From NCBI GenBank assembly GCA_944474755.1, contig OX104114.1, positions 82,880,623 through 82,944,622 of the forward strand: a stretch of 64,000 nt of DNA, written 5' to 3'. Below the pieces are notes generated by a model. It did not search any database and was not told where the DNA came from. It worked only from the letters and a program-made list of their open reading frames with translations. This document shows positions 36,181-51,100 of this stretch, piece by piece. The translations under genes and the position numbers were made by a program. This DNA is from Limnoperna fortunei. Taxonomy: Eukaryota > Mollusca > Bivalvia > Mytilida > Modiolidae. Positions within the stretch are counted from its first letter, which is position 1. The number at the start of each line of letters is the position of its first letter.

Positions 36181-39100
36181 ATGGATAACTTTTTATCATC
36201 TTTATTTACAATATTTTTTCTGGTTTCACGTAAGTATAAAACAGTAATGTACTAGCGTGATTTTAACTCTTAAAGGATAACCTTTGCAATATTTGAAAAT
36301 CTTGCTATATAAAATAATTACAAAACTTGTGATTTTCATTCAAACTTGTGTTTTTGTGTTCAAAATTAAGGGTGTTTAATCTTATGCTTTTATGCCCCAT
36401 GTTCGCACAAAAAACCATTTGTTATATGTACAAGTTATTGTTATATATAACAAGTTGTTCTCAATATTAACATATCGAGTTTTACAGTAAATAAGAAGAC
36501 GTATTGTGTTTATAAAACACTATTCGATTAATATAATATAATACTGTTATGCACATCACAATATGTTGGGCACAAATTTTTTTTTTTTTACAAAATCCAC
36601 ATTTATTATACAACAAAAAACTCATTTTGTAGTCTAATGTAAACTCCGATTATCTTCTGTAAAAAAAGTTAAATAAACTTACAACTCGGATTATCAGAAA
36701 ATACGTTCATTAAATGTGATATGATTTCTATTGTTTAAGTGGGTAAATAAATAAAACTTGCTGTCGTAAATTTTCTATTAAAATACGGACATCGTTTATT
36801 AGTGAAATACCAAAAATAAAATTAGTAAGCCTATATATTCTTATAAATTGTACTTAGTTTTAAATCCGCCATAATTCGTCATTTCCTATTAATATACAAC
36901 ATATTTACAACAGGACAATAGAACGTTTACTATCTGTAAAAGGTTTTTATAAATGTTATAAAAAGAGATTTTTGTCATCCAAAGTTCCTAAACAAACTTA
37001 GCTAGGAAATTCCCGGGCTAATACATTCATTTCTATACTTAAATTCAACTGTTGGAACATATAAATTCATGATTAATTCATTGAAAATGTTGTGATGAGT
37101 TCAAAATGAAGCTACATATGCATTCTTCACAAGCTTGTATCCCAAAGTTAAATAATTGTGGCTATCAAGGCTATTTTGGTGATATGCAATTTCTACATAT
37201 CAAAGCTAGATATCTGTGAGCCCGCTGACCTTGAGGTCAAAAACAATGCCTTGCCCTGTATCCCCTTAAGGTAGTTAGTCAGCTACTATTGATCAAATGG
37301 GTTGTCCGACGCTTTGAACTCGAGTCTAACTGCGTGCAGGATGTGGTTGACTCCGATTTTAATCTTAATTCACAAGCTAAAGGATTGCCAGTTTTATCTA
37401 CCATGTACTCTGACTCCTCTCTCCTAAAAATTGGACGTCACAATATACATGTAGATGAAACCATGGCTACAAGTGGCGTGAACCCAAACTAGAGGCTTTT
37501 ATTAGCCCGTATCTCTCATCTGATTTTAATGAAGATGGCATTTACCTGATGTTAAACTAAGTCCTGTAATTTTCAATAAACTTGAAAGAGGACCATCCAA
37601 ACAATATTGCTAGTAAGTTTTGTTTCCATTGGTTAACCGGTTTTAGAAGAGAATATTTCAACAAACTTTTACCATAGGTCCTATGTCTGCTCATTTTGTT
37701 CGTTCAGTTTCCTTGTTATTTTTCTTTCAAAGTATAATTTGCCTCTGACACTTTACATTTATATCGGAATTATATTAAGAGTTTCACAGAGCAACAGATG
37801 GACATAATTAAGTTTATTGCAGCAAAGCCAGGTGGCCCATGAAAAGTATGGTTGGGGATTCTATAATTCTATTTCAGAAATTTTGTTCTAGTTTTTATTA
37901 TGTCTCCCAAACGAAGTTTTGGGAGACATATTGTTTTTGTCCGGTTTCTTATTATGTCGCCCCAGACTTTGTCGGGGCGACATATTGTTATTCTACTGTT
38001 TCTTTTTCACTATTATTATTATTCTTCCTCACTTTTTGTCCGGCTGATAACTCGGAGATGGCTGATTGGATTAGAACATCACATGGCATAAAGTAGAACC
38101 ACTATCTGAAGTTGTGCAATCAACTTTAAAAATGGTGATATGTGGAACCATCTCCATGGAAACCAGAAAGTTATGCATGAGTGATTTTGGGCATTTTCCT
38201 TAATTTTTCGGAAACCTAGAAGCACAGAGGGACCAAACTTGGTATGATGGAAGACCATAATGAGATACAGGTTTGAGATGATTTTGGGGCGGAACGGAAA
38301 AACAAGATGGCCGCCATGGCTAAAAATAGATTTAACATGGGGCCTATGGGAAAATGATTTTTCTACAATAGCTTCACCATGGTTTGAGATATTCCAAAGT
38401 TTTTTTTATAGGAAGTTGGACCTCATCAACCTCAAGAAGACAGGAAAGTTTGAAAAAAAAATTTCACACCGTGTGGCCGCAGCCACAACCGTTACGTTTG
38501 CATAGAAGCCTATGGGGAAATGGAGGTTTTTTGTCACCTCCATTTCTCTGCTATGCATTAATGGATTCCAATCAAACTTTACACAAAGCACCATCATCAT
38601 TACATCTTGGAATTCACATATCAAAAAATTCCAAAATGGCCACCTTTTCCAAGATGGCCGCCACGTTACATATGCATAGAAGCCTATGGGGAAATGGAGG
38701 TTTTTTGTCGCCTCCATTTCTCTGCTATGCATTGATGGATTCCAATCAAACTTTACACAAAGCACCGTCACCATTACATCTTGGAATTCATATTACGAAA
38801 AATTTCAAAATGGTGGCCATTTTTAAGATGGCTGCCGAGTTACGTTAAAAAATACAACATTGTCGGAATTCAATGAAAATCAACTTCTAGAGATAATTTG
38901 ATGTGGGGAACAACATGGAATCATCGATTTTGGAATTCACATGACGGAAAAAAAAAATTTCGGGGCGACATCTGCTATTGCTCGCAATGGCAATTCTAGT
39001 TATTATTCTTCTTCTTCTTGTTTCTTTTTTCTGTTTTCTTTTTTCTTTCCGTTTAATCTTGTCCGACACATTTCTCCGAGAAGCAATGTCTTATCAAGAT

Positions 39101-42100
39101 GAAACTTTGAGAATGTGTTAAGGGTGACCTGAAGTTTTGCAATCCACTTTTGGAATTTTTAAAGTGGCCGCCATTTTCAAAATGACCGCCGTGTTAAAAA
39201 ATGGCGGCCGTTGTCAGATCTCAGTAATGGCCAGAGCAATTTCAATAAAAATTGGTATACTGATACAGCTAACTATCCTGAGCATTTTTGCCCCCCCAAA
39301 AATGGACGCGAACGACATTTCAAAATGGCCGCCATCCAAACACAACCCCCTTAAAAATGAAAAAATGTAAACGTCATCCGATTTCGACGAAATTTGGTAC
39401 ACAGGTAGATTATGGTACCCTGAGTGTGCCACTACTTTTAAAATATTTGTCCGACTTCCGGTTTCAAAATGGCGGCCGTTTTAAAGTTTTTAAAAATGGC
39501 GGCCGTTGATAGATCTCAGTAATGGCCAGAGCAATTTCAATAAAAATTGGTATACAGATACAGCTAACTATTCTGAGCATTTTTGCCAAAAAAAAAATGG
39601 CAGCCGTTTACCCACACTCCCCCCCCCCCCCCACACACACACACACACACAAACGTCAACTTAGTCCGATTGCAACAAAATTTGATATGTAGATAGATTT
39701 TAATGCACAATCTAAGAATATCATGTCTATCTATTTGGGGATTTTCAGAATGCCCAAGTATAGTGGCAACAAAATGCCCAAGTAAAGTGGCAATGGGGGT
39801 TCGTTTGGGAGACATTCTGTGTTGGCATCCCAACACAATCATACATATTTGTTTTTTGTTTTTGTTTGTTTTGGGTTTAGTTGTTTTTTTATGCCTTTTT
39901 TTTTGGGGGGGGGGGGGGGGTGAATAATGACTGAATGGTAAAAAAACGTAGTAGCCCCAATTTTTTTAAATAAAGTAATGCGTAAGTAACGGGTTCATAA
40001 TATCATCACAACGTGTGAATTTCACATTGGGGCTCAATATTCCATACCTAAAATCTATCCCAGGTTAAATATTCCATGGGGGTTACTGGTAACATATAAT
40101 ACATGTATTATTGGCGTAGCTAATTACATAAATTGAATGTATTCGTTGAAACTAAACGTGTTTATTTACTGTTACTTTCTTCTCATGTAAATTATAGGAA
40201 TACACTTTTAATGAACTTAAAACTGTTTTACTTGCTATTTGATGTATTGGATATAGCAAGTTTCTGGGGGTTATTTGCAAAACACTAGTTTGTAGACTAA
40301 ATTACCCTTTTATATTTAGTCTTCATAAAAACATTTGTATGTTTTTAAATTTTTTTTTATTAACATAGCTTTTTCATGTGCTTTGTTTTAAAATTCAGTC
40401 CGATTGAAGTGGGTTAGGCGAAGAGAAAAGTCTATAAAATTTGAAGACGTACTGAACTGTTGAGTATATATTGTGAACCAAGATGTCGATTGATCTCCAA
40501 TATTGTCTTGCTTATTTACAATATCTTAAAACATGTATATCAATTTTATTATGCTTTAAACAGGTTGTCATGGTACCCTGTACTATGTTTCTGACGGTGA
40601 CGGCTGGACGGCCGCATCAACGTACTGCTCAACCTACTTATCCGGTACACTGCTAGAGTACGGATCTACGTTCTTTACATTTATCTCATTTTGTAATAAA
40701 CAGAACGCTGCAATATGGCTGGGTACTCCATGGCCAGCTTATTTAGGTAAGGTATGCAGAGCCAGCCATCCTCACTGTCTACACCTCTACCACCTAATAT
40801 TGTAGAATTTTAGTATTACTTTTGTTTAGAAGGATATGGTATGAGCTAAACATGTATGAAAAGTATCAAAAAATCTATATCGAAAATATGCTGCATATAA
40901 TCCGACAGGCATAACTTAAAAATGCAACATATTGTTAAAAAGTTAAAATAAAAGTTCACATCCCATCAAAGGCCACAAGATGCTTTTTAGCAGCTCATAT
41001 TAGCTCGCTGAAAGCAACTTATAACTCGGGTAAAATTAGAACAAACAAAACAAAAGCTAAAAATAAACAATCAAAAAAACCCAAAACAGCAAAATAAAAA
41101 AATATTTAAAAAGAGGCTTTCCATTAAAGTAACTTAAAAGAACCTAAATAAAAGACCTTGAAATCAACCCAGAAACATTATTATGTTTTTAACATGAAAA
41201 ACCTTTTAGATCCTTGTTATAAAAAAAGGTCAAATTGTAGGACACTGAGACCTTGACCTAAACCCCTTTTATAATTAAATTAAATCCAATTTAAAAATAT
41301 ACAGAAATAGCCATTCTCATCTTTTCAAATTAAAAAGGTCATAAAAATAAAGTTTAAGGACTTAATTGACCTTGACCTTTGACCTTTGGGTTTTACATCT
41401 ATTATTCATCCAAAGAAAAACTTTATAAGAGAAAAAAACACTTCAAATACAAGAACAACGAAAAATTACAAAAAAGAAACTTGATGTTGACCTTCCAACT
41501 TGTGACCTTGAACTTGCTGAAGGTCAACAATCAATAACAGAGAAGGTCCGAGGTCAAAATCCGTTACAGTGCTGAGAATTTGCTATTTACAATATATTTT
41601 TTATTGATCCAGGGGAGATAACTCTTACAAAAGTATAATCATTTATGGTGACCTTTCAAGACCTTAATATGCTCTACATGTTGGTAAGATTTACTTCTGT
41701 TGCTCTTATAGTTCAGGAGAATAGCACACAACTCAAGGTCAATGTAACTTTGACATTTGATATTGTGACCTTTTTCAAGGTCAATGTCAATGATGACTAA
41801 CATTGAAACCCCATGTCTCCATCTGATCTGGTTTAGGAGTTACAATGGTTAAAAATTTTATTTGCAATAAATAAGCGGAAATTACTCCTATAAGGAGTCG
41901 TCAAATTCTTTGCGCGATAACAATGAATCGCTATCCATAACTGACCACGTTGGAACAACTTTCATTTCGATATCTTTTACGGTTTCAAAGATAATAATCA
42001 CGCAAGCTTTTTCTTTTGGACAGGGAAATAACTCCGTAATGAAAAAGTGTTTGGTTTGCCAGGGTTAACGGCGAAGCGCAATGTCTGTCTAATACATGCA

Positions 42101-45100
42101 TAGTACAAAATGTCTTGACGACATGTCGCGAAACAAAATTTATAAACGGAAAAAAAAACGTGGAACAAGAAACAGAAAAATTACAGGAAATCTTGCCACT
42201 TTTCACTTGAATCGAGGAAAACAAAGTTTTCTGACCGTTACCTTGAAGTCGTCCTTATGTTACTTTTGTGGTCGCTTTCGGGCAGTTAAAGGTAAACATC
42301 ATTACATCATTGTTTTCTCCTTTACAGGTTGTAAATTAGACCGTATACCTGACAGTGTCAAAACAGGTATCAGTAACAATCAGATGTTGGAATGTTTGAA
42401 ATTTTGTGGAAATAATCAGCAGATTGGTGTTTTGGTAAGTACACATATATTTGACATTACTGCACGTAATCCTTGTCGACGAATATTTAAATTCACATTC
42501 TGTGTTGTCATTTGGTTTTATTACCACAAACAGCTTAATCTACGTATACCAGAATTTGACTGACTAATAAAAGAGACTAATAAATATACTCCAAAAATAA
42601 AAATAAAAAATAATTTTTGGCATTTTGTTCGTTTACTTGGGCATTTAAGAAGTAACGTCACCAATCGCTGAAAGATACACTTCTCTATAGAAGACGAGGT
42701 CACACTATGTAAGATTAATACACCCTCTTTGGCGCCTCTGATCTGTTAAGATAACCTTTATAGAGGGCGTCTTGCTTGCGTATGTCGTCTTATAAAAAAA
42801 TGCGAAATTCTGTACCGTTATCTTGCAAAGGCCTTGTATTGAGAATTTGTAAACATTGTCGGGAAGTCCATCACATTGATGGCATAAATAAATGTAGAGA
42901 CCATGTGCCATGGCGGTATCGTTATTTTTATCTGGAAGTTAAAGGGTTGTTTCTTAGTTTTGATATTAGTATCAAAATCTATCTACTATTATGGTGGATG
43001 GTGCAACGTTAATAACCTCAGTTGCAGCTAAAATGGCTGATTACAGTGACCCTATATCTATCTGCTTAGGTACATCTAAGTTTACACATGAATTACGCGT
43101 TCGACTACTATTTATACACATCTTATTGACATAAACAACAAGTCAATACAAATAAAATTAGTTTATAATATTTTGTATATTTAGTTATTTATTTATACTT
43201 TCTTTTTTTTTGAGAGTACATTTTTTATAATTAAATTAATAACCTGAATTGGTTAGTCTGATAATATATATTACCTAAAACTGAATCATGCATTCTCAGT
43301 TATTGGGTTATAAAATCATTCGTGTCAAATCTGCCTTCGAATGCTTCTATCCTGAACCAAGTTGTCTGTATGATTTACAGGTCTCATCATGTAAATGTTT
43401 CACATTGTCTACTAGTTTTGGAGTCAACACCGGTTGCGATGTAAGATGTCCCGGAAACGTGGGTGAAACCTGCGGTGGGTTTCAAAGCATGGACACATAT
43501 CATGTTGGTTAGTAGCTATATTATATTTTATTCAGTTGGGAGGCCACTATAGTTGATTAAATGTTCTATAGTTATAATAACGCAACGCGGGAACAGACAT
43601 AAACAAAACCCTTAAATGGCACAAAAGGGAATTTGGGAAATTTAATGAGCATCATTTGTTTTCTTGCAGATATATTAACTATTTCATCAACACATCAGAA
43701 TATTGATTGATGATTGATTAATGGTGTTTAACGCCACTTTCAGCAATTTTTCAGCTATATCATGGCGTCCAGTTTTTATTGGGGGAGGAAGCCGGAGTAC
43801 CCAGAGAAAACCCCCGACCTGCGGTAGGAAAACTGGCAATCCTTGTCAATTAAGATTGGAGTCGAGTACAGCTTGCCTGCAGTGAGAATCGAACCCGCAA
43901 TCTCAGTGTTGACAGACCACGTGATCAATAGTAGACGAACTACCTTGACCACTCGACCACCGAGGCCCCTCACACATCAGAATATGTAAAATTTTTAATA
44001 AAAACTAATTAGGCAAATTTAGTATAAAAGATCACATAGCATATTCAGACAACAAATATAACACATATAAAATTGCCATTGCGTGTATTACTTTTACATC
44101 GTTACATGAATAAAAAAAGAAGAAGCGACTGGAACCCGTAATCAAGCAAAACCTAATTGTTTGAAAAACATTATATATATATGAATACACACATTTTTGG
44201 AAAATTTTTAATCACATTAAAAAAAAAAAATGATAAATACTATCTTGTATTAATTTGTCTGAGTAAAGTCTGTCGGTGTACTCAGAAATTAAATAAGGTC
44301 CAAAACCATGTTTGAATTACTTCAACGCCATAAAATCTTAATTGATATAGAAAAACTATTTTAGTAAAGACCGTGCAATTATCGGGTTTAAGAGATCGCG
44401 CATATGAAAGTTATTAAGTATTTTCGATAATCTCATGATTTCTTTTTATACTAGTCAACTCCTTAGCAGACGGATCCTGTCAGTCATTAGCTTACACAGG
44501 CCCAGCAAACTATGTTCTCCGTCCGACAGTATGCAGTAATACACTTTCCTTCATTTGCAACGGTATGATTAATATGAACAGGATTATATACTGATTTTAG
44601 TCATTGAAATTCTGTGGTAACGAGCGTACAGCAGTTTAGTGTCCATGCATGATAAGAATGACTTCATTATCAACACCTTCTTATTGGCGACGATGCGCGT
44701 TATATTTAAGCATTTCTAATATACTCACTCAAAAAAGAAACTCAACATCGGATAAAATTTTTCAAATCATTTTGTTGCGGATAAATAACCTATAAATATT
44801 CAAATATATATTCACAACATCATAATTACACCTTAATTAAAGGTTTCAAGGTGAAAACATTTAATTTCATCCACCCGTGAACGACTGGGTCGAAATCTGG
44901 AGCACACTATGAATTACGCATTGCTAAAACATGCAAACTATGGGTATTTTTTTAACTCAGACAATCGGTATAAAACCCCGCTATTTCTTTTCTTGACTGC
45001 ATTAGTAAAATAAAATTCTGATGAGGTGACGCTATGCAAAGGTTAGATGCTACTACCCGGAATATCGTTATCGGTCGAATCGAGGCCGGGGAATCACAGA

Positions 45101-48100
45101 ATGCTGTTGACAGAACGTAAAATTTTATCGTAGCACAATTTCACGCCTTTGGAGACGCTACCAGCAGCTTGGTACTGCGTGCACTACGTGTTAGTACTAC
45201 GTGTTACAACTCGGGCGCAGGATCGTTACATTAGATTATTCCATCTACGGAACAGGACTATAGCTGCAACAGAAACAGCTGTAAACGTCCCTGGTTTGCG
45301 CCGTATATCACCACAGACAGTACGCAATCGGTTACGCTCTCGTGGATTGCGGAGCAACACTGAGACGCCAACACCGCCGAGCAAGGGTTAGATGGTGTAC
45401 TACCGTTCGTGTGTGGAATTTACAGAACTGGAAAAAGTGTGGTTCAGCGATAAGTCACGTTTTCAGCTTGAAAAGCGAGATGGTCGCATACGAGTGAACA
45501 GGTACCGAAATGAACGTTTTGCGCAAAACTGTGTTTTAGAAAGAGACAATTGGCGGAGACAGTGTTATGATGTGGGCCGCTATCTCTTACGCCAGGAACA
45601 CACAGCTGATACATATCCAAGGCAATCTTAACGCTGTTTCGACCGCATTTATTGCCCGTAATTGACATTCAAAGAGAAATTTGTCAAAACGACAATGCCC
45701 GACCATATACAGCACGTGTAACAGTAGATTTTTTAGAGCAACAAAATGTCAGTGTGATCCGTTGGCCATCACGATCTCCGGATCTTAACCCAATTGAACA
45801 TGCGTGTGATGAACTTTATCGGTACGTGCGCCAACGACAACCACCGCCGCAAAATCTTCAACAAGTAGAGCAGGCACTTCAGTATGAGTGGCAACGGATA
45901 CCGCGTGTTCGTACTCAACGCTTAAAATTGAATCCATACCAAGAAGAGTAAGGGCTGTGTTACAAGCAAATGGTGGGCACAACAGATACTGACATTTTTT
46001 GCGTGATTTATTGACAATATGCGACAAAATGTTATATTCCATGGTAAAAGAACTCATGAACAGGAAGTGTGCCAATTTTTACATTTCTGTATCAATTATT
46101 TATATGATAATCTTTTTAAATAATATATGAAGTAAAATTCCAATTTTTTGTAATTTGTGTTTCTTTTTTGAGTCAGTATATATTAAAAACACGTGTTTTT
46201 GTAAGATAGAACAACTGAGTGGCTAATCTTCATTTCATCTGTATAAAACGTACAAATATATCACTGTTAGAGATTCTGCAGAACCTATCAATAGACGGTG
46301 CTAACATGAGTTCTCCTATGTCTAGTGCAAAATGTCCAAAATATAATGAAAGACATAACATGGACGAAATAAAGGTAATAATAAAATACTGGACGCCACG
46401 AAAACTGTCAAAAAGGCAATCCACAAATCAAAGTCCAAGAAACTTGCAAACCGGAGAACCAACGACAAATAATAAAGTATACAAAATGTCATATGTAAAA
46501 ATTGACAAACTAAAATTTCAGGACATTTACTATGTAATATCCAAATAATTTTCATTTCAAATTTTGAAAAGTTGAGGACTTGATATGTAAAAACACATTT
46601 TTTCGCTTTAAATTGTGGATAATATAATTTAAAAAAACGTGCTTCATCTACCTGATCTAGGAAACATTTATTACAGGTACGGTCGGTATGATCTTACGAA
46701 ATTTACAATAAACACTAAAAATACCCCCATAAAGCCATACGTAGTCGCTTCATTCAAATTTCTTAGTTAAGTTACCTTAGCCGTATTTGCTGCTAAGCTG
46801 TATACAATCCTGTGCTTTATGCTTCGAAGTTCCTTTTATTTTAAAATGAAAATGAACTAGCACCGCTGGTTTTACAGGAACTCCTTGTATACTTAACATT
46901 TGTGTTTGTTTGTTTGAATAGAGTTTAACGTCACTTTCAGCAATTTTTAAGCCATATTATGGCGACCAGTTTTTATTTGTGGATGATGCCGGAGTACCCG
47001 GAGATGATGAAAGCTATGACTTCAAGTCTGCAATGTTATAGTTTTTTCTTTGCAGCTCCTTCAGCGTCTACCGCTAATGAATGTAATCATCAAAGATTGG
47101 ATCGAACTACAACTGCACTCGCTACAACAACTACACCCACTACAACTACGCCAACAACTACAACTACACGCACTTCTACAACTACAACCACTGCAACAAC
47201 TACACCCACAACTACAACAACGCCCACTACAACAACCACAGCCACAACTACAACAACTACACCCACAACTACAACAACGCCCACTACAACAACCACAGCC
47301 ACAACTACAACAACTACACCCACAACAACTACAACAACGCCCACTACAACAACCACAGCCACAACTACAACAACGCCAACTAGTACCACAGCCACAACTA
47401 CAACAACTACACCCACAACTACAGCTACACCAACAACAACAACTTCGCCAACAACTACAACTACACTCACTACAACAACTACACCATCAACTACAACAAC
47501 GCCCACTACAACAACTACGCCCACCACAACAACTACACTGACAACTATAACTACACCCACTACTACAACTACGCCCACTACTACAACTACGCCCACTACT
47601 ACAACAACTACACCCACAACTGCAACTACACCGACAACTACAGATACACCGACAACTGCAGCTGCACCTACTACTACAACAACTCAAACACCTGAAACAA
47701 CTGCTAGTGAGATAACAACAGTACAACAGTCGGAGCTTCAGACAGCTGGGCCAGGTATAGACAAAAGTCTGAAATCTCAGAGCAAACATGGCTACCTAGT
47801 TTACACCATATCTATGTAATGTGTTGCCACGTTTGTAATTATCATTTACTTAATTGACGTCCGTGCTTATTGTGGGATATCTTGGGTTCGATTCCTGATC
47901 TAGTGAAGGCTGACTTTAAAATTTGTAACTGCTACTTTTGGCTAAGGAGATAGCCTATTATAGATAGAACAAGTCCTAGTAAAAATGGAGTCGGAATAAT
48001 GAACCCAGGATGGATGATATTTCTAACCGTAACTTATCATTCCAGTACGACAACAAACAAAAATATCCACTGAGTGTTGCTCCAGTACAAGGCATACATT

Positions 48101-51100
48101 TGAAAGTATTTTTTAGATTGATTGAATGTTTTCTGCTTTAGCAGTATTTAAGCTATATTCAGGACAAGAACAAGTTTATAAACAATAAATGAATGCGTTA
48201 AAGATTGACTGCCACTGTAAAACTATGGTGTATGGGTATGGGTGGAAAATTTGGCCTTTTTTAGCGGCTACAACGAGCCTATTCTTATCGACATCTATGT
48301 AAGGTGTCTTTACAGTGCAAGAAGCATGGCACTCTCCAAACACATAAGTTTAGTTCGCTTATTAACAACACTGTCAAATTGCCGTCATTGCGTTAACCTG
48401 TGTGAAATCGTTCACAATATAAAAGATCAAGCTGACGACAATGTCATAAATCATGAAAAGAACTTCTCTTGACATTAAGTTGAGAAAAAAACATACAAAC
48501 TGACATTGTGAAAATATACTTTTCAAAAATTTCAAAGTTGTGAAATAAAATAGAAAATAACATTAAAACGCAAAATACAGACAATATTTACAACATACAG
48601 GTTTAAATATCCAATCAATCAACCATTTAACAACATTCACGGACAAATAAGTTGTTTTTTTTTCACAATTTTAGACTGGTTATTACTCGTGGTGTTGGCG
48701 GCAGTATTTGGCGTGGTGCTTTTGTCGGCAATTTCGTTTTGTGTTGTGAGAAAAATACGGTACGTAGTTTATATACTAATCATTTAAACGCATAAAACGA
48801 CTTAAGCTTTAATCAGGAAACAATGATCCATCTGTTTTTCAATTTGATACATATGACAACGGCCTCTTAATTATTTTTGTATAGGGGAAACTATTGACAT
48901 TTTTTGCTCTCACTTAGGCATCAAGTTTCGTTGAGTAATGAGAGACCCCTCAAAACGACCGGAATAATTTCACGTATATCACATTAAATTTTCGGGGTGC
49001 CATGTCAGATAAAATTTTTTGCAAATTTCGAAAATCCGAAGGGTACTCATGGAAACTCCCTTACACCCATAAAATAGTCCAGAAATAGGCTTTGAACAAT
49101 CAGATAAAAAAATACCCAATACATTTAATAAATTATCTAAATAAATTTATTTATAAATTCTATATGAAACTGCTTTTTAAATACAGCTCCAATATTAAAA
49201 TTCCATTGAATAATAAATCCACTGTCTATGCTACAGTTTGGCGCAGTCAAATATCAAAATAAGAACTATTTTCCTCTCCCTCAGTCAAAGTTCATTTACA
49301 GAGCCGTTGTCAAATTGAAAACAAAATTTTCAATTTTCATACTTTTTACTGTATTTTATTTTTGTTCCCCATATTACGAGCAAATCTACCAAGTTTCATC
49401 TCATTCCGAAATAAAATAAAGCCATTTCAACCTGTTTTATGAACAAACTTTAACGCTTTCAATTGTTCAACTCGACACTTGATTTAAAAAAAAATCAACA
49501 ATTTTCATGTGTCATTATATCTATAGCTGGATGATAAGTTTTCGCTTTCGCAACCTATATATATGTCATAATAAACCATAGGAAGGCTATATCTTTAAAT
49601 AATATCAATACTGAATTCCAAAGTTATAAAAATTTTACCTTTTTAAGAAGAAAAATGGGCACATTACTTATCTTTTAGAACAAATTTTTACATTTACTAT
49701 CTAATTTTTGTATTAATTTCACAATCAAACATTCTTAAACAGTACTCAATATATAAATCAAATAATTATGGTTCAGAAATGGGTGTACATTTGTATTTAC
49801 TAAAATTCAACTGACTTTTAATAGGTAAATAGCAATATTTCCAAAGGAGTTTCTTAAAAAAGAGATTTACACAGCCAGGATTTTTGAAGTACCCTTTGTG
49901 ACATCATGCAAACTGTGACGTCATAATGCTATGATGTTGTAACCATATATTGTAAACAAGTAAACATCAATACAAGAATTTGAAATAAATGGTGAAAGCA
50001 AAAAAACATGTTTTTAAAATTAGTAACCAAGTGCATTTATTGTGTACAAGGTCCATGGTTACCAAATGAAACCACTCCACCTACTGATATGTCACTTTTA
50101 TATATATATGCGCATATCCTGGCTTTTTCCATCTACATGTGCACCCCCCCCCCCCCCCCCACAAACAATGTTTAAGCTATCTTTGTAATCTCATGAAGAC
50201 TTTTCTGTGATTGTATTTCTAAAATAGGAATCGGATTATTATCTTCTAATGTTGTTCTTTAAATATGGATCAATGTCATATATTTACAATTAAAGCTTCA
50301 TTTTATAGTTTGTTTACATTCTTCAGTGCCTACAATTATCTCCCTTGGTTGACAAGGTTTTAACTTTATTAGTGTCTATTTTGTTAATTGCTAAAAGGCA
50401 GAAATATGAATGTTGATTACAAGTGTTTCCCCTTGGTAAAATTAAGCATTTGAGGAAAAATGCTGGATTTAAATACATCTTGTAGAAATGGTCATGCAAT
50501 CATAATTTGTTTTGGGGGAAAAGTGCGTGCTAGATTATGACCCGACTCTATCTGTTGCTACTGGATCAGTTTTTCAGACAAAAATTAATGATATAAATAA
50601 AATACAAACCATATTTTACTGGCTTTGCATGCTTTTTGGGTAAACAGTATCATGGATTTGGTTGGGAAAGTACATTTGTGAGCAATATCATATAGAACCT
50701 AATCTTGCAGATTTCCCATGCGCTGTTTTTTGCTGTTCTAAAGGGTTGAAGTACACACAGGTATTTTTCTTTTTGGTTTTTGTTCAAAATTAAATTTATT
50801 TAGTTGCAATAGTGTTTAATAACTAAATTAATTTCGCTTCTGTTTTCCTTTGAGTAATTTAGCAATTTTTTCTTAAATTCTTTGTTGTTTCTGTCTACAA
50901 GGAAATCTGACAATTTTATGCCATTCAAGGCCATGTAACTTAGTGCTTAAAACCATAAATTTTAATGTTTTTGAGTAAAATTTAGACAGAAAGATGTATT
51001 TTTTTAATTGTCTACTGTTATCTGACAGAATAAAGTGAAAGTTACAGCATTATAGCTGCAGTGGCTGAACTAATAAAATCATTGACATACAAACTTTTAG

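Larger units (their letters stand above)
37899..39845 (+). mobile_element. Helentron/HINE-like element (outer)
   Basis: 5' hairpin tatgtctcccaaa-cgaagt-tttgggagacata (37899-37930). Near the 3' end gtttgggagacat (39803-39815) is the complement of the 5' arm, followed two bases later by a perfect hairpin tgtgttgg-catc-ccaacaca (39818-39837). Asymmetric terminal inverted repeats plus a 3'-terminal hairpin are the published hallmark of Helentrons and their non-autonomous HINE derivatives. The body has no coding capacity, but has two copies of an approximately 80-bp block (39210 and 39509) and many aatggcggccgtt-like motifs. It is split by an inner element of the same design. Confidence 0.65.

Noticed and set aside
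38260..38848. Plus and minus frames of 80-154 codons
   Set aside because: They cover the 174-bp tandem duplication inside the inner Helentron-like element and repeat the same peptide twice.
42096..42563. 155-codon frame
   Set aside because: Only 42328-42434 is a real exon (gene C exon 3); the rest is intron that happens to stay open.
47090..47789. Minus-strand Val-rich (175 codons) and Cys/Ser-rich (100 codons) frames, and a plus-strand Gln/Leu-rich frame of 163 codons
   Set aside because: Shadows of the threonine-rich exon of gene C; the spliced plus frame is in phase with both neighbours.
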